DNA of 62,000 bases from Chrysomallon squamiferum (lineage: Eukaryota > Mollusca > Gastropoda > Neomphalida > Peltospiridae), in contig CM022676.1 of assembly GCA_012295275.1 (NCBI GenBank), forward strand, positions 15,658,785 through 15,720,784. The letters run 5' to 3'. A program made the translations under genes and the position numbers. This document shows positions 36,766 to 53,468 of this stretch, one piece after another (within the stretch, counting starts at the first letter, position 1; each line of letters starts with the position of its first letter). A model generated the notes under the pieces. The model saw only the letters and a program-made list of their open reading frames with translations. It had not been told where the DNA came from and did not search any database.

Positions 36766-38261
36766 GAAATGCAAAAGATGAACATGTGCATGAAACAAGG
36801 TAACACTGACTCATAGTAGGAATTAATATACTTTATTATTTTTTGTAACAGTGTATGTGTTGATGAATATGTGTTAATGTATAACAGCGACTGTACATTT
36901 TATTGCTCACAAATGAATGAATATATTTATTATGGAAACGAAACTTAAGAGTCTACTGATAAAATATCCTTTTCCAGTCGGTTATTTTTGTGTTGAAATG
37001 AAGCTTTCAGTTCTAAATAATGAACACAGTTCAGAGGTTCTATAACCATTGAATCTTAACCGTACGTAATTCCCGATTGATGTCCAAATATTTCTGTCTA
37101 GTAGCCTCTGGTCTCTTGACTATTTTGGGAGTGATGACACATTTTGTCTGGACATAAGTTCTCACTCTCGAGGCAACATTGGGCTGTAGTCGTCAATGTT
37201 AGTTACTTTTACACCGTTTTAGACGTATCTTAAATGTGTTGATTGATTAATACATCTTTCTCTGAATGAGAAAACTAATCCGTTCAGATCCAGAATGTAT
37301 TATACTGATCATATGATAACCATATTATGTAATGGTCACATACCTTTAACGGATCTTTTATGATATGATGTTTCCTGCTGTCAGTGTCCAATCTTAACCA
37401 CCCAGTTTTCTTTAACAGAATGACCGAAGGAGTACATCACTATTTGGATTCCGTTTTTCTATTCAGACAATTCGCTTGACTTATAACGGAACCTAATATC
37501 TTCAAACTTCACTGTCGAATTTATCTTTTTGTTTTTCGTTTGATATATTTCCAACCAAGAGTAAGTGTTTGTATCTCAGTATATGTAGGCATGCTATGGA
37601 CCATCTTCTTAACAAAGAGTGTCTGCCTATGTGTCTGTATTTGTGTATTTCTGTTTGTGATGTGTGTTTATTTGTTTATGTATATGCATGTATGTAAGTC
37701 ATCTGTCCATTTTTTTGTTTGTACGTGTGGGTATATTTTATATGTGTATGTGTGTATACATATATGTCTATGTGTGATGTGTGCATTTGTTTGTGTTTGT
37801 GTGTGATATGTATATGACGTCTGTCTGTACGCCCCTTTTTGTCGTGTTTTCATATATAAAGATTGAACTGTATAAGAAAGCAAAATCACATAAAATAGAA
37901 CGAGTGTCTGTTCAGTAGTCATCGTGAAGAATGATCGGCTATGATTATTTCATGTAACGCCTTTCATATTTAATGTCGTTCATATAAATAATGCGGATAC
38001 ATCGAGTTGGTTGTCTTATAGCATTTGCTTTATGTATGGGCACGTAAATATGTTAATGTGTGTGGGTTTGTTTGTGTTATTATCCAAGAATCCATAGTTA
38101 CATTATTCAGTAATTACCTTTTAATTAACTATTATTTACTTTTATATAGTTATTTATTTTGTTAAATATATTCTTTTTCTCTCATTTTCTTATGTATGTT
38201 TTATTTTAACGTATTAGTCAATAACTGTATTGCTCTTCTTATTATTTTTATAAATGTTTTT

Positions 38262-38295
<34 letters not shown>

Positions 38296-39203
38296 AAATT
38301 ATTTAATTTTTTATTTGAATTTTTTTTTTCAGTTTTAATTGTAAATAGTTATAAATTTATAATTAAAACTGAAAAAGCTACCACTTAGAACACTTGTCTC
38401 TTTCAAATCACAGGAACGTTTCTGAACCGCAGTCTCGAACGTACGACAATCTTGCTTTTGAGCCTGGTAAGTGCAACATTTTCTAAATGTTTATTTGAAG
38501 ACTTACTTTACTGAAAGCTGTTTAAATTCTGCTCGTTCAATACATATTAAGACGTCTGTGAATCAGGAAAATGAATGAAGCTAAAAGGAAGTGATCAATG
38601 AACAAGAAAATAAAGGACTATGAAACAGAATGGTGAAAAGTAATAATGAAATAATAATAATATAAAAAGTTTTCATTTATATACTGGGCTAAGAACGTGT
38701 GAGTTATTTTGCATAACGTTAATGAGATAAGATCTAATTTATATTATCTCCTCAGATATGCAAAGTTTAATATTTGTCTGTGATAAATACAGAGTGTTTA
38801 TAAACTAATGTTTGTGCAGTATGACAGGTTGTTTTATAAGCACCATAAACCAATTTCTATCTTAATAGCTGAGTAAATTAGAATCTGGTGAAGTTAGGCT
38901 GTATATCGCGTTTGACATTGTTTTCTCTCTGTCACTTCTGTTTTTTTATTTTTTATTATTTTTTTTTTTTTTTTTATGTATGTATATATATATATATGTA
39001 TACACACATATATATTACTTTATTTAATAATCTGTTGTTGTTGTTTTTTGTTACTTCTACGTTTAATTGTTAATGTATGACTTACTGTTTTTGAAACGAA
39101 ACATAAATACGTATATATGTTTTTACTATGTCTTGTAGGGAACAGTCCAGAACCGAATCTGTATGAAGTACTTAGTGTCAAGGATAATGGACGAAGAAAT
39201 TAA
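36766..39203 (+). CDS. Gene 2 (partial): cytoplasmic tail of a paralogous receptor with ITAM-like motif
   Basis: Three exons are present: 36766-36799 (34 nt, phase 1-2, TTTTTAG acceptor, GTAACA donor), 38414-38466 (53 nt, phase 2-1, GTAAGT donor) and 39139-39203 (terminal, TAA at 39201-39203). They encode NAKDEHVHETR, then NVSEPQSRTYDNLAFEPG, then NSPEPNLYEVLSVKDNGRRN. YDNL and YEVL are separated by 12 residues, within the ITAM rule YxxL/I-x(6-12)-YxxL/I. YDNL also fits a Grb2 SH2 site. Lengths and phases equal those of gene 1, supporting real selection on both tails. The ectodomain and transmembrane exons are not seen upstream; the N gap interrupts the expected place. It may be an intact gene with missing sequence, or a fragment. 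Confidence 0.65.
38325..38376. repeat. 16-bp perfect inverted repeat
   Basis: TTTTTCAGTTTTAATT and its exact complement flank a 20-base AT-rich loop, 37 bases before an exon of gene 2. Could be a small hairpin element or chance in AT-rich DNA. Confidence 0.5.
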
Positions 39204-39263
39204 TATATCTCTTTATTAATGTGTTTACTTATAACATCGAAACAGCTTATTTTGTCACTTTTA

Positions 39264-39265
<2 letters not shown>

Positions 39266-39334
<69 letters not shown>
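39266..39334. repeat. (AC)n microsatellite
   Basis: Uninterrupted AC run downstream of the gene 2 stop codon. Confidence 0.95.
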
Positions 39335-39338
<4 letters not shown>

Positions 39339-39466
39339 TACACACATATATGCATTTATAGGATCAAATATTATAACACCTATTCACCATTATTGAATTT
39401 TATTATTCAGGAAAGCTAGTTAAATATGTACCTTTTTCATTTTCATACAATAACGCCTTTAGAGCC

Positions 39467-39499
<33 letters not shown>

Positions 39500-40319
39500 C
39501 AACAACTAAAAAACGTATATGGGTTCGATACTTCTGTTATGTTTACATGTGTAGTATACAGTATTTGTTGGTATATTTTATGTGCTACAACTACAGTCTA
39601 GTAAAAGTGTGGCTAACTGTGTCTATTATGATTCTGCTTAAAGTATATCTAATAGAATTGTGATTAAGTGTGTCTAGTAAGATTCTCATTAAACAAAGTC
39701 TAGTAACAAAAATGTGTGGCGTTGATTTTTTGTGCAGACACATGCACTAAACTCTCGGACTTGAGGACAGTAAATTATAATGATGATGAGTTATTATCGC
39801 ACAGAACAATAATTTTTTTAAAAAAGAGACTTGATTATTATCCACCGAACATAATGCAGTTCAGCAAACATGTTTATAGTTTGTTGTTTGTCGTCATAGC
39901 AAAATACAATTGAAAATGAATAAAATAAAAATAAAAACTCAGTGATGAGCATTATAACAAATTTCCTTTCTTTACTTACTACAAGAGTTGTGTAACGACA
40001 TCTCACCTAAATGTGCCTGTAACAGCAATATGTCCTAAACATTTCTACAACAATCAAATTTACAAAATGTTCTGCCCTTCTTAATCCAGTTGTGCTTCTC
40101 GCATGACTATTGTCTTCAAGTCGATGCTATTTAAATATCACCTCATCTAGCGGACGTCAAAACAATCAACTAAAGACTGAATTACATCACTGGTGAAAAC
40201 AGGTCTCTACAGTGATACTCAATTGGTTTAGTATAATCAGTTATATGTTACACATATATTTGTATGCCACATTTGTCTACATAATAATCTATAGCTTCAT
40301 CATTTAAAAATAAATAGAC

Positions 40320-41830
40320 GATTTATTATAAATGTGCAGTGAAACTTTAAACAAGGACGTATTTTTAGAATATATTCAGGATAAGTTTTAACAAAAACTT
40401 ATAATTAGAAAATATAGGATATAACTTTAAAAACGTATTATTAGAAAATATACAGGATAAATTTAAAAAAACAAAAACAAAAAAAAAACACTTATTATTA
40501 AAAATATACAGCGAAACTTTAAACAAAAGCGTCTTATCAGAAAACTAGAAACGGTAATTTTAAACAAAAACGTATTATTACAAATACACAGTAAACGTAT
40601 TATTAGAAAATATACAGGATAACTTTGAACAAAACACGTATTGTTAGAAAAGATAAGGTTAACTTTAAGCAAAAACGTATTATTAGAAATATGCATGGTA
40701 ATTTTAAAGGAAACACGTATTATTAAAAGATATAGATGGTTATTTTTAAACAAAAACTTATTATTAGAAACATACGGTGAAACTTAAACAAAAATGTCAT
40801 ATTAGGAATGTGTAATGCAACATTAAATAAAAATGTGTTATTAGAATTGTATGTGGTATCTTTAAACAAAAATGTATTATTAGAAATAGGCAACGTAACT
40901 TTAAATACAAATGTATTATTGGAACTATATAGTATAACATTAGACAAAAACATATTGTTAGAAATATACAGAGAAAGTTAAAAAATTATACTATTTTTGA
41001 TGGTATGTAGGTATCTTTAAACACACTTAAGCGTATTGTTAGAAATATGCAGAGTACGATTAATAATAATAAAAAAGGATTATTAGAAATATATAATGAA
41101 ATGGCTAAAAAAGAACCTATTTTCAGAAATATGCAATGATTTTAGAACGGTACTGTGGAACTTGAAGAAAACAATAACAACAACAACAACAAAAGAATAC
41201 AACCCCCCCACAGAAAAACAACAACAAATAAAAAAAAAAAAAAACACACACACACAAAAAAACACAAAAAAAACGCATTTTTGAAATATACAGTGCAACT
41301 TTATACAGAAATATGTTTCTGGAATTACACAGAGTAACTTTAAACAGAAACGTATTATTAGAAATATGAACTGTAACTTTAAACAAAAACTAATTAATAA
41401 AACCATGCAGTGCAAATCGATGAAAAATTAAACTAGAAATATACAGTGCAATTTTAAACAAAAGCCTTTCAGGAATATACAGAGTAAATTTAAACAAAAA
41501 TGTATTATTAGAAACTCACAGGATAACTTTAAACAAAATCGTAGTATTAGAAAGTACACAGGATAACTTTAAACAAAAACATAGTATTAGAAAATATACA
41601 GGATAACTTTAAACTAAACACGTATTAATAGAGATATGCAGTGTAACTTTATAAAAACCGTCTGATAAGAATTATGCAATTTAACTTTAAACAAAAATTA
41701 TTTATGAGAAATATACAGAGTAAATTTAAAAAAAAAAAAAAAAAAACAACAACAACAACGTATTATTAGAAATATACAGTGTGACTATACACAAAAATGT
41801 ATTATTAGAAACACACAGTGTGACTTTTAA
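40320..41830. repeat. About 40-bp degenerate minisatellite
   Basis: More than thirty degenerate units built on ACTTTAAACAAAAACGTATT followed by ATTAGAAATATACAG. Purine/A-rich on the plus strand. Asn/Phe/Leu frames over it are spurious. Isolated similar units lie at about 58885-59000. Confidence 0.85.
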
Positions 41831-41879
41831 CAGCAGCAAGATAATCAGCATCATCGTCACCGTCTTCATCACCATACTC

Positions 41880-42230
41880 GTCTGAATCTTCTCTGCAGTT
41901 GTTGTGTGACTGTTTTAAGCACAAACTGGCGAGGCAGAGATTTTTTTTTCTGATAAAATGTTTACTTTGAACAACTCTGTGAAATAATAATAAAAAAACA
42001 CCAACAACTTAAATTCATTTTTACTCTGACTGATTGAGAACCACAAAGTAAATTATGATATATGTGAGCCCGTATTTGTGGTGATTGTGTGTACCAGTTT
42101 TAAGATTATATTATATTTATTTATAATTTGTGTGTGGTTGTATGTCTGTGTCTTTATATATAATACGTACACGTGTACGTTTGAAAACATTAAAAGAAAT
42201 TGATAACTGTGATTACTTGTTTTCTTTCTT
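41880..42230. other. No gene recognised
   Basis: Short unique stretch between two minisatellites. Nothing supported. Confidence 0.4.
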
Positions 42231-42232
42231 CT

Positions 42233-44430
42233 TTACTTTTCTCTGCTCATTTGGTGACTACTTCTTCTGTCACTGCTAAATGCTTCTTTTCTTTGTCCCA
42301 TCACAGTGTCGTCTGTATCAGGAGAATCGAGTCTGGAGATACTGTCTGAGTTTCCCTGGATATAATCCCTGGGTGTGTTGGTTACTGGATAATCCAGTTC
42401 TGATGTAATTTTCGGATGATCCTTTAAGTTCTCTCCTCCTCGATAATAGGTGTACGTTTTTGGTCTAATATAATCCTTGGCTTTAGTTACTATGGGATAA
42501 TTCTTGAATCTCTTTTCTCCTTGGTAATCGCTGTGAAATTTTGCTGTAGGATAGTCCCTCATTTTAATTTCTTTGGGATCATTTTTCTCTTTATTTGTAT
42601 TCTGAAAATACTCGTCTCTCTTTGTTTTAGGATTATATCAGTCTTTATCTGCTCTTGGATAATCGCTCTCGGATTTTCTTCTGAGATGATCTTTCTCCGT
42701 ATTTGCTTTCGTAACATCTCTTTCTCTGTATGCTTTGGAATTATTTGAGGAATTATTGCTGTTTCGAATTGTTTTCCAAATATACTTGGTTTTTACCGTT
42801 CTTGTATAATGGCTGTCTGAACGTGTTCCGTGTGATTTATCCACCTTAATATCTGAAAGTGTGATTTTAGCCTCCACTGTGGATGACTCTCTATCTGACG
42901 GCTTACTGCTGGCAAATCCTTCTGAGGCCCTTCTTTTAGTACATTTGTCTGATGTCCTTGTGTTACTGTCTTTGTCTACAGGCCTACTGCTATTATATTT
43001 CTCTGACGTCCATCTGTTACTATTTCTGTCTGACTTTCTTCTGTTGATATCTCCCGCTGACGCCCTTCTATTAGTACCTTTCTGTGATGCCGTTCTGAAT
43101 AACACTTCACTGTCACGATGTCGATCTGTCGTCCTTCTGTTACTATCTTTGTCTGTCGCTCTGCTATTAGCATCTATCTCTGTCGTCCTTCTGTTACTAT
43201 CTTTGTCTGTCGCTCTGCTATTAGCATCTCTCTCTGTCGTCCTTCTGTTACTATCTTTGTCTGCTGCACTGCTGTTAGTATCTCTCTGTCGTCCTTCTGT
43301 TAGCATCTATCTCTGTCGTCCTTCTGTCGCTCTTTGTCTGTTACTATATCTCTTTCTGTCCGTCCGTCTGTTGGTATCTCTATCTGACGTTCTTCTGTTG
43401 GTATTTCTCTCTGTCGTCCTTCTGTTACTATCTCTTCTGACACCTCGCTTTCTGTTAGTCTCTGATGTCTGACGTCCTTCTGTTACTATCTGCGCCCTTC
43501 TGTTACCATCTCTCTCTGACGTCCATCTGAACGTATATCTGTCTGATCTGTTAGTATATGTCTGACGTATATCTGTCTGATCTGTTACGTCCCATCTATG
43601 TTAGTATATCTGTCTGACGCCTGCTGTCTGACGCCCTACTGTTACTGTTAGTGTTAGTATATCTGTCTCCATCTGACGTCCCTTCTGTTACTATATTGTC
43701 TGTCTGTCTGCCCACTGCTGTTAGTATCTCTCTCTGACGTCCTTCTGTTACTATCTTTGTCTGTCTGTCCTTGTTAGTATATCTGTCTGTCGTCCTATCT
43801 TGTCTGTCTGCTGCACTGCTGTTAGTATCTGTCTATCTGTCTGTCCCTCTATTAGTATATCTTCTGTTACTATCTTATCTGACACCCTGTCTCTGTCTGA
43901 CGTCCTTGTTAGTATCTGACGTTTCTGTCTGACGTCTTGTTAGTATATCTGTCTGACGCCCTACTGTTAGTATATCTGTCTGACTGTGTTAGTATATATC
44001 CTGCTGTTAGTATATCTCTCTGTCGTCCTGTCTGACGCCCTACTGTTAGTATATCTGTCTGACTGCCTGACTTGTTAGTATATCTGTCTGACTGCTAGTA
44101 TATCTGTTAGCCCTATATCTGTCTGATGCCCTACTGTTAGTATATCTGTCTGATGCCCTACTGTTAGTATATCTGTCTGATGCCCTACTGTTAGTATATC
44201 TGTCTGATGCTCTACTGTTAGTATATCTGTCTGACGCCCTACTGTTAGTATATCTGTCTCACGCCCTACTGTTAGTATATCTGTCTCACGCCCTACTGTT
44301 AGTATATCTGTCTGACGCCCTACTGTTAGTATATCTGTCTGACGCCCTACTGTTAGTATATCTGTCTGACGCCCTACTGTTAGTATATCTGTCTGACGCC
44401 CTACTGTTAGTATATCTGTCTGACGCCCTA
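42233..44430 (-). repeat. 27-bp minisatellite and its degenerate, coding-like continuation
   Basis: From about 44430 down to 44110 nearly perfect 27-bp units encode a nine-residue repeat DRYTNSRAS on the minus strand. About 43500-44100 is scrambled. At 42640-43306 a minus-strand frame again reads nine-residue units (DKDSNRRTT, ERDANSRAT and variants) and passes into a non-repetitive basic sequence. A further frame, 42562-42233, is rich in DYP and DY motifs. The whole may be the eroded C-terminal tail of the neighbouring zinc-finger gene, or a non-coding minisatellite. Confidence 0.6.
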
Positions 44431-44433
44431 CTG

Positions 44434-46492
44434 TTAGCATCTCTGTTGGACGTCATTTCGGAGGACGTCACATTTTTTTTTTGTACTGGAACAGATTTCG
44501 CACTCTGCATTCTTCCCGAAATAGTCAAAATAAATTTGACCTGAAACAAAAATATGATTCAAGAATTATAATTTCTGTCAAGGTCTTTTTTCGATTTTTT
44601 TTTTCTTTTGTATAATCCTATGGAATAGCTGGATATAGGGACTAAACCATCATTAAACGTAAAAGTTACTAGATCTAGGTCGAAGGCAACAGGAAAAAAT
44701 AATTAATGGTGAATATAAAAATAACATAAAGAAGTAAAGAAAAATATAAAGAAATAAAGAAAACAAATTATAACTGAGAAATAAGTAAATAAATAGACAA
44801 ATAAATAAAATTATTTAGATAGAACGGAAATATGTAAGATCTGGATATATGCGAATCAGCCAAAAATGAGATACATAAAGGTAATAATTTAATAACAAAT
44901 ACAAAATATTTCGATATTAATATAAAACCATTTGACGTTGTTTTAAATATGTAAATTTGGACAAAGTCATCTATACGTTTTTAATTAAAAACAGAGATAC
45001 ACAAATACAGTGTTCTCACCTGCTTCACATTTCAGCCAGCCTTCCGTACTGAAATTCATGGTAACTTTGTCTGTAGAAACGTAACGAAGAGATATTTCAC
45101 TTGAAGGAAGGAAAGGAGCCCGCGATTTAACTATTTCTTGACGTTCTGGAGTAAAGGCATTTCCATCCATAGCGAACTTTTTAATTACATCAGTAACATC
45201 ATTTGTATTGTCTGTGATTTTCTGTGACTGTTTGGCGTTGTCTGAAGCTGATTTTAGATCGATTAGCAGTTTCAGTCTTTTCGTTTCATTGTCTGCATCG
45301 AATTGCTCCTGCTTCGTAAATATTCTTCTGTCCTTCGATATCCATGTCTCGAAACGATCCACGTCTTTCCCATGTTCACTGATCCCCATCTTACGAAAAT
45401 ATGTTTTAAACGTACGACAGTTATTTTTTAGAGCCATAAGCATCTGACGCAAACTGATTAAACTTTGTCTTTCGCAATAGTCTTTTCTTTCCTGCTTTAT
45501 TAATTCAAGCTTGATATAATCTACGTCCAGTAAAGTCTGTTTGATGACGTCTCTATATCTTCCACTATGTCCAATGACCACGTTGCAGCGTGGACAACGT
45601 TTCAACTGGATTGTGTTGGATTTCGACTCCATCAGCTCGTCGAGAGCTTGCACCTCAAAGATATGTCCGCAGTCTTCGAGCTGCACAAACAGAGAGTAAT
45701 TTCGTTTATCAGACTGCAAAGCTTTCTCTTCATCTCTGTTACAGACTCGACAAAGATCAGGACACTTTTCTCCTGCCAGACCAATGCATCTGTGCTGACA
45801 CGACAGGTTTTTCATACACCGCTTGTTGGAGCATGGCATATTCCATACATCACAACATCGTCTACGAATGTTCATTCCCTTGTACCTGATGACGCAGTTT
45901 TCACGGCACACATACAGCGGTCACCACACGACCTTTCACAGCACAGATGGACACAGCTGTTCTCACACGGCAGAGGACAAAGTGGACACGTAGAACAGTC
46001 ACTGACATATTCGTGTCCACACAGCAGACGTTTCCTCCATTTATCCTTGCAAGCAACGTGAAGTCGACCTTGAACACATCCGTGACAACTACCATGACAA
46101 ATATGACCACATTTCAAAAGGGCGCTACACTTTACATTACAAACTGCTTTGTCTCCTTCATGACAAACCACTTCAATTTCATGATCACATTTCAAAACGG
46201 CGCTACACTTTACATTACAAAGTTCTTTGTCTCGTTCAAGACAAACCACTTCAATTTCATGACCACATTTTAAAACGGTCAGGCATTTCGCATTACAAAC
46301 AGCGCTGTCTTGTTCGTGGCAAACTACCTCAATTTCGTGCCCGCAGTACAAACCAACATGCTTTACTTGCTTCATGCATTTGATTGTACTTGCATCGGCA
46401 GAGCAAGGAATTTCTTGTTTGTGTCCGCACGCTGGTATCACCTTGGTAACGGGAGCGACACACTCTCTGCAATCTTCTTGTTTATGTTCCAA
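44434..46492 (-). CDS. NFX1-type zinc-finger protein (ZNFX1-like), 5'-truncated and frameshifted
   Basis: The main exon (about 46492-45020) encodes tandem Cys/His units: four of the type CGHEIEVVCHE and CNVKC, then CGHICHGSC and CGHEYVSDC, then cysteine-rich sequence and an all-alpha-like region. It splices at a GTGAGA donor to 44540-44434 in phase 1, completing WLKCEAG-QIYF and AECEIC, the C-terminal zinc motif of ZNFX1 proteins, then TAA at 44434-44436. ZNFX1 proteins carry a helicase before these fingers and act in RNA surveillance and antiviral sensing. No helicase or start codon is seen here; a TAA lies just upstream at 46502-46504. A two-base excess in a TG run at about 45905-45914 shifts the frame. 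It is a gene fragment, pseudogene or assembly error. Confidence 0.7.
44560..44985. other. Intron of the zinc-finger gene
   Basis: AT-rich sequence between the main exon and the last exon of the NFX1-type gene, rich in AAATAAATA-type runs. No other feature seen. Confidence 0.5.
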
Positions 46493-46551
46493 TTTTAATT
46501 TTTATAACTGAAATTTTCTTTTTCTACTTTAGGCTTGACAAAACCTAATAT

Positions 46552-46718
<167 letters not shown>

Positions 46719-47073
46719 TATGAAGTTATCTTTTTACTAAAGTGATCTTTATCTCAGGGTAATAAATTTGAGACATCTAAGTAAACTTTAGTCTAGACAA
46801 AAAAAAATTAGTACATCATGTTATCACTCACACGTTTCTCAATAATCAACTGATCAGAGAGGACAGACATTTTAAATACGGATCGTAAAAATATTCGAAC
46901 TTTCAGTATAGAATCTACTTATTCATATGCAAAAAAAATTAAATATATGAAACAGGATATTTATAGTACAAAGCGATAAACTGTATCATAAAGGAATTGT
47001 TATTATTATTATTACATAGATTTTTTTAACAAAATGTTCTCTCTATACCTAATATTATCAGGAATACCAACAA

Positions 47074-47242
<169 letters not shown>

Positions 47243-47304
47243 GTTCCTATTATATATCTCTCTCTCTATATATATATATCTCTCTCTCTATCTCTCTATA
47301 TATA

Positions 47305-47361
<57 letters not shown>

Positions 47362-47964
47362 GTATGAATGTGTGTATGTATGTATGTATGTATATAGTAA
47401 ATCAATAAGTGCCTCGAAGCTGAAGGGGATAAAAAATCTAAATGATAATAATAATAATAAATATATAATAACAACAACAACAACACTAATAATAAATCAA
47501 TTAATTATGTTTATTTGCGTGTTATGCTCCTAGTTTAGAAAAATAAATACTGGAACAAATAAAACAGAAGAGAACAAAATGTGTGTTTAATTAGTTTTGA
47601 AATAAAAAAGTCGACATACCAAACATTTGCAGTCAGCTTCAGCGGATGTATCTGATGACGTGGTATAGACGCTGAGTTTTTATTTACTGCTGATGTAAAC
47701 ATTAACGTTTCCACGAAATTAACTGATAAGTGTACTTTCACTTTAATTACCGTATACACCACAGTACAGGGGACAAAATGTAGAAACATTTTTTCGGTTA
47801 AGAAAAAGAAAAATAATAATAAAATGGCATATAAATACCTTACGGTCAAACCCTTTTACATACGCATATAAAAACGCATAAACAAATATATGTGACGCAT
47901 ACGTAAATGTATAAGCCAGAAACACATACAGATAAGACTTCTGCGCTTCCGCACACATATGTTA

Positions 47965-49020
<1,056 letters not shown>

Positions 49021-49183
49021 AAATTACTGTTCACAGGAAACTGTAAAGCTAATTAGATGGTGGAAGGTTCACTGATGAAATCAGGTGAGAAGAGGCGACA
49101 TTTGTTTCAGAGGTTCATGTTTCTTTCTCTGTTTAAACACCAACTCGACCGTCGTCACCATCATTCGGACGAAGACAACAAAG

Positions 49184-51856
<2,673 letters not shown>

Positions 51857-51900
51857 CACGTATTTCTCTATTCTTGGTTTTACTTAAAGAAAAGTTCTTC

Positions 51901-51906
51901 AATAAA
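51901..51906 (+). terminator. Polyadenylation signal of precursor gene
   Basis: AATAAA 45 bases after the stop codon. Confidence 0.6.
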
Positions 51907-51909
51907 ACA

Positions 51910-52660
51910 AATAAATTATGTTTAAAAAATTGATCTGATGTTACGTTATAGTTATTCTTAAACTCATAACTGACAGGAGTTTTAACATTGAAATAGACTG
52001 TGGGATGAATAGCTTCAATATTAAGAGCAGGATTAAGTATGTAGTGAGCGTCGTCTTAAGGTATAGGCACAATGGGTGTTGTGTATGGGGACCCCTGGTC
52101 AAGTAACACGTGCAGTCAGTGTATGCGTGTATGTACGAGTATGTACGAGTCCCAGTATGTATGCAGTCAGTGTATGCGTGTATGTACGAGTCCCAGTGCT
52201 TTGCTTCTTCCAGGGCCAATGACGCTGATAAGATGATCAAAGAAAATATCTAGCGACACTGAGACACGTATAGATGAATTGTGTCTGTTCGCAGCAAAAT
52301 GTCTAATAGACTGAAAAATGTTCTTCTTTTCCATACATGTTTTACAAAACACTGAACATTAAGTTTACGCAGACTGACCCGTGTTACTGAGTATCGAGCG
52401 CTCGATACCAATCTACCATAAGGGAGGTAACCCATATTAACTATTGAATGCGGAAGTTATGCGTTAAGTGTTCACTTGATCGCTCTGCTTGTCACGTTGC
52501 ATTTAAATCGATCTAATACTTATGATTTCAGAAAAGAAATTGCTGACTTTGTCAGCCACGTCATCAAAGTAAGTGAATGAAATTTTCTTTTTACATATGG
52601 TTATTCTTCTGTCTGTCGTGTATACATTTTTTGCTAATAACAGGTAACTTGTCGCGTTCC
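51910..52660. other. No gene recognised; local tandem duplication at 52095-52200
   Basis: Two copies of a roughly 50-base stretch containing GCAGTCAGTGTATGCGTG lie next to each other at 52108-52198. No exon supported. Confidence 0.5.
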
Positions 52661-52849
52661 TCGCATCTCAAAATCCGAAATATTCCTCACTTCCGGTCCC
52701 AAGGATTTCGAGTAAAAATATCCTCAACCTGAATTTCTGAGAATGACAGAAGAACGAAGAAAGGAAGACAGAATAGAAACAAGTTTTTATGAAAAAAGTA
52801 TACTGTTACTAAAACAAAAAAACAAAACAAATAATACTGATTTGAGATC

Positions 52850-53275
52850 ATTTATTTTATAACTTTACATTACAACATATTATAACCGTGTTTATTTTTG
52901 TCTTTGGCTATTTTGCTGTACAACTAACTACTTTGGGGAATGGACTCTGGGAGCAATGGAGTCCAGTCTAAATATAAAAATGAAAGTGAGAGGAGCCGAG
53001 TTCCGAAGTGTTTATTTCTGGTCAGCCAAGTGCGTTGTAACTGGACACTGGTCTGTGCGTTATTTTATAGCACTCGGCTCATATCGTTACGTATTAATGT
53101 ATTTAGGTATTTAATTTACTGTAAGGATTATTGCCGTAATCAGTCTACTCGAAATAAGACATATTTTGTTTAGAGCTGTCCTAGTGTTAATTACAGTCAT
53201 ACTGTCACAATTTTAAATAATTGTATATCTGTTGTTAGATTGGATGGATTGTAACTTGACGACTTTGGCTTTATA
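52850..53275 (+). mobile_element. Insertion-like segment shared by two head blocks, copy 1
   Basis: This stretch of about 420 bases matches 60370-60795 closely but has no counterpart in the left block near 22450-22600, where flanking sequences do align. It carries GAGCCGAGT and, about 75 bases on, ACTCGGCTC. It may be an old insertion (SINE or solo LTR) that predates the tandem duplication. No coding content is trusted. Confidence 0.35.
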
Positions 53276-53395
53276 ACTTACGTAGCTACAGTTAAATATA
53301 CTTTATTTTAAATGAATGAATTTTAATCCTTGTTAAACGTATCCTTGGATCCTTTCTAACTGTATTTTAAATCATGCATATTCACACACACACAC

Positions 53396-53404
<9 letters not shown>

Positions 53405-53468
<64 letters not shown>

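Larger units (their letters stand above)
36490..40310 (+). repeat. Right arm of inverted duplication carrying receptor tail exons
   Basis: Diverged reverse complement of 10690-14350. Exons, introns and 3' flank are collinear, with differing microsatellites (for example (AC)n at 39266-39334). Confidence 0.75.

Noticed and set aside
42861-43472. 203-codon Leu/Ser-rich plus-strand frame
   Set aside because: Antisense shadow of the nine-residue repeat frame; composition is that of the reversed repeat.
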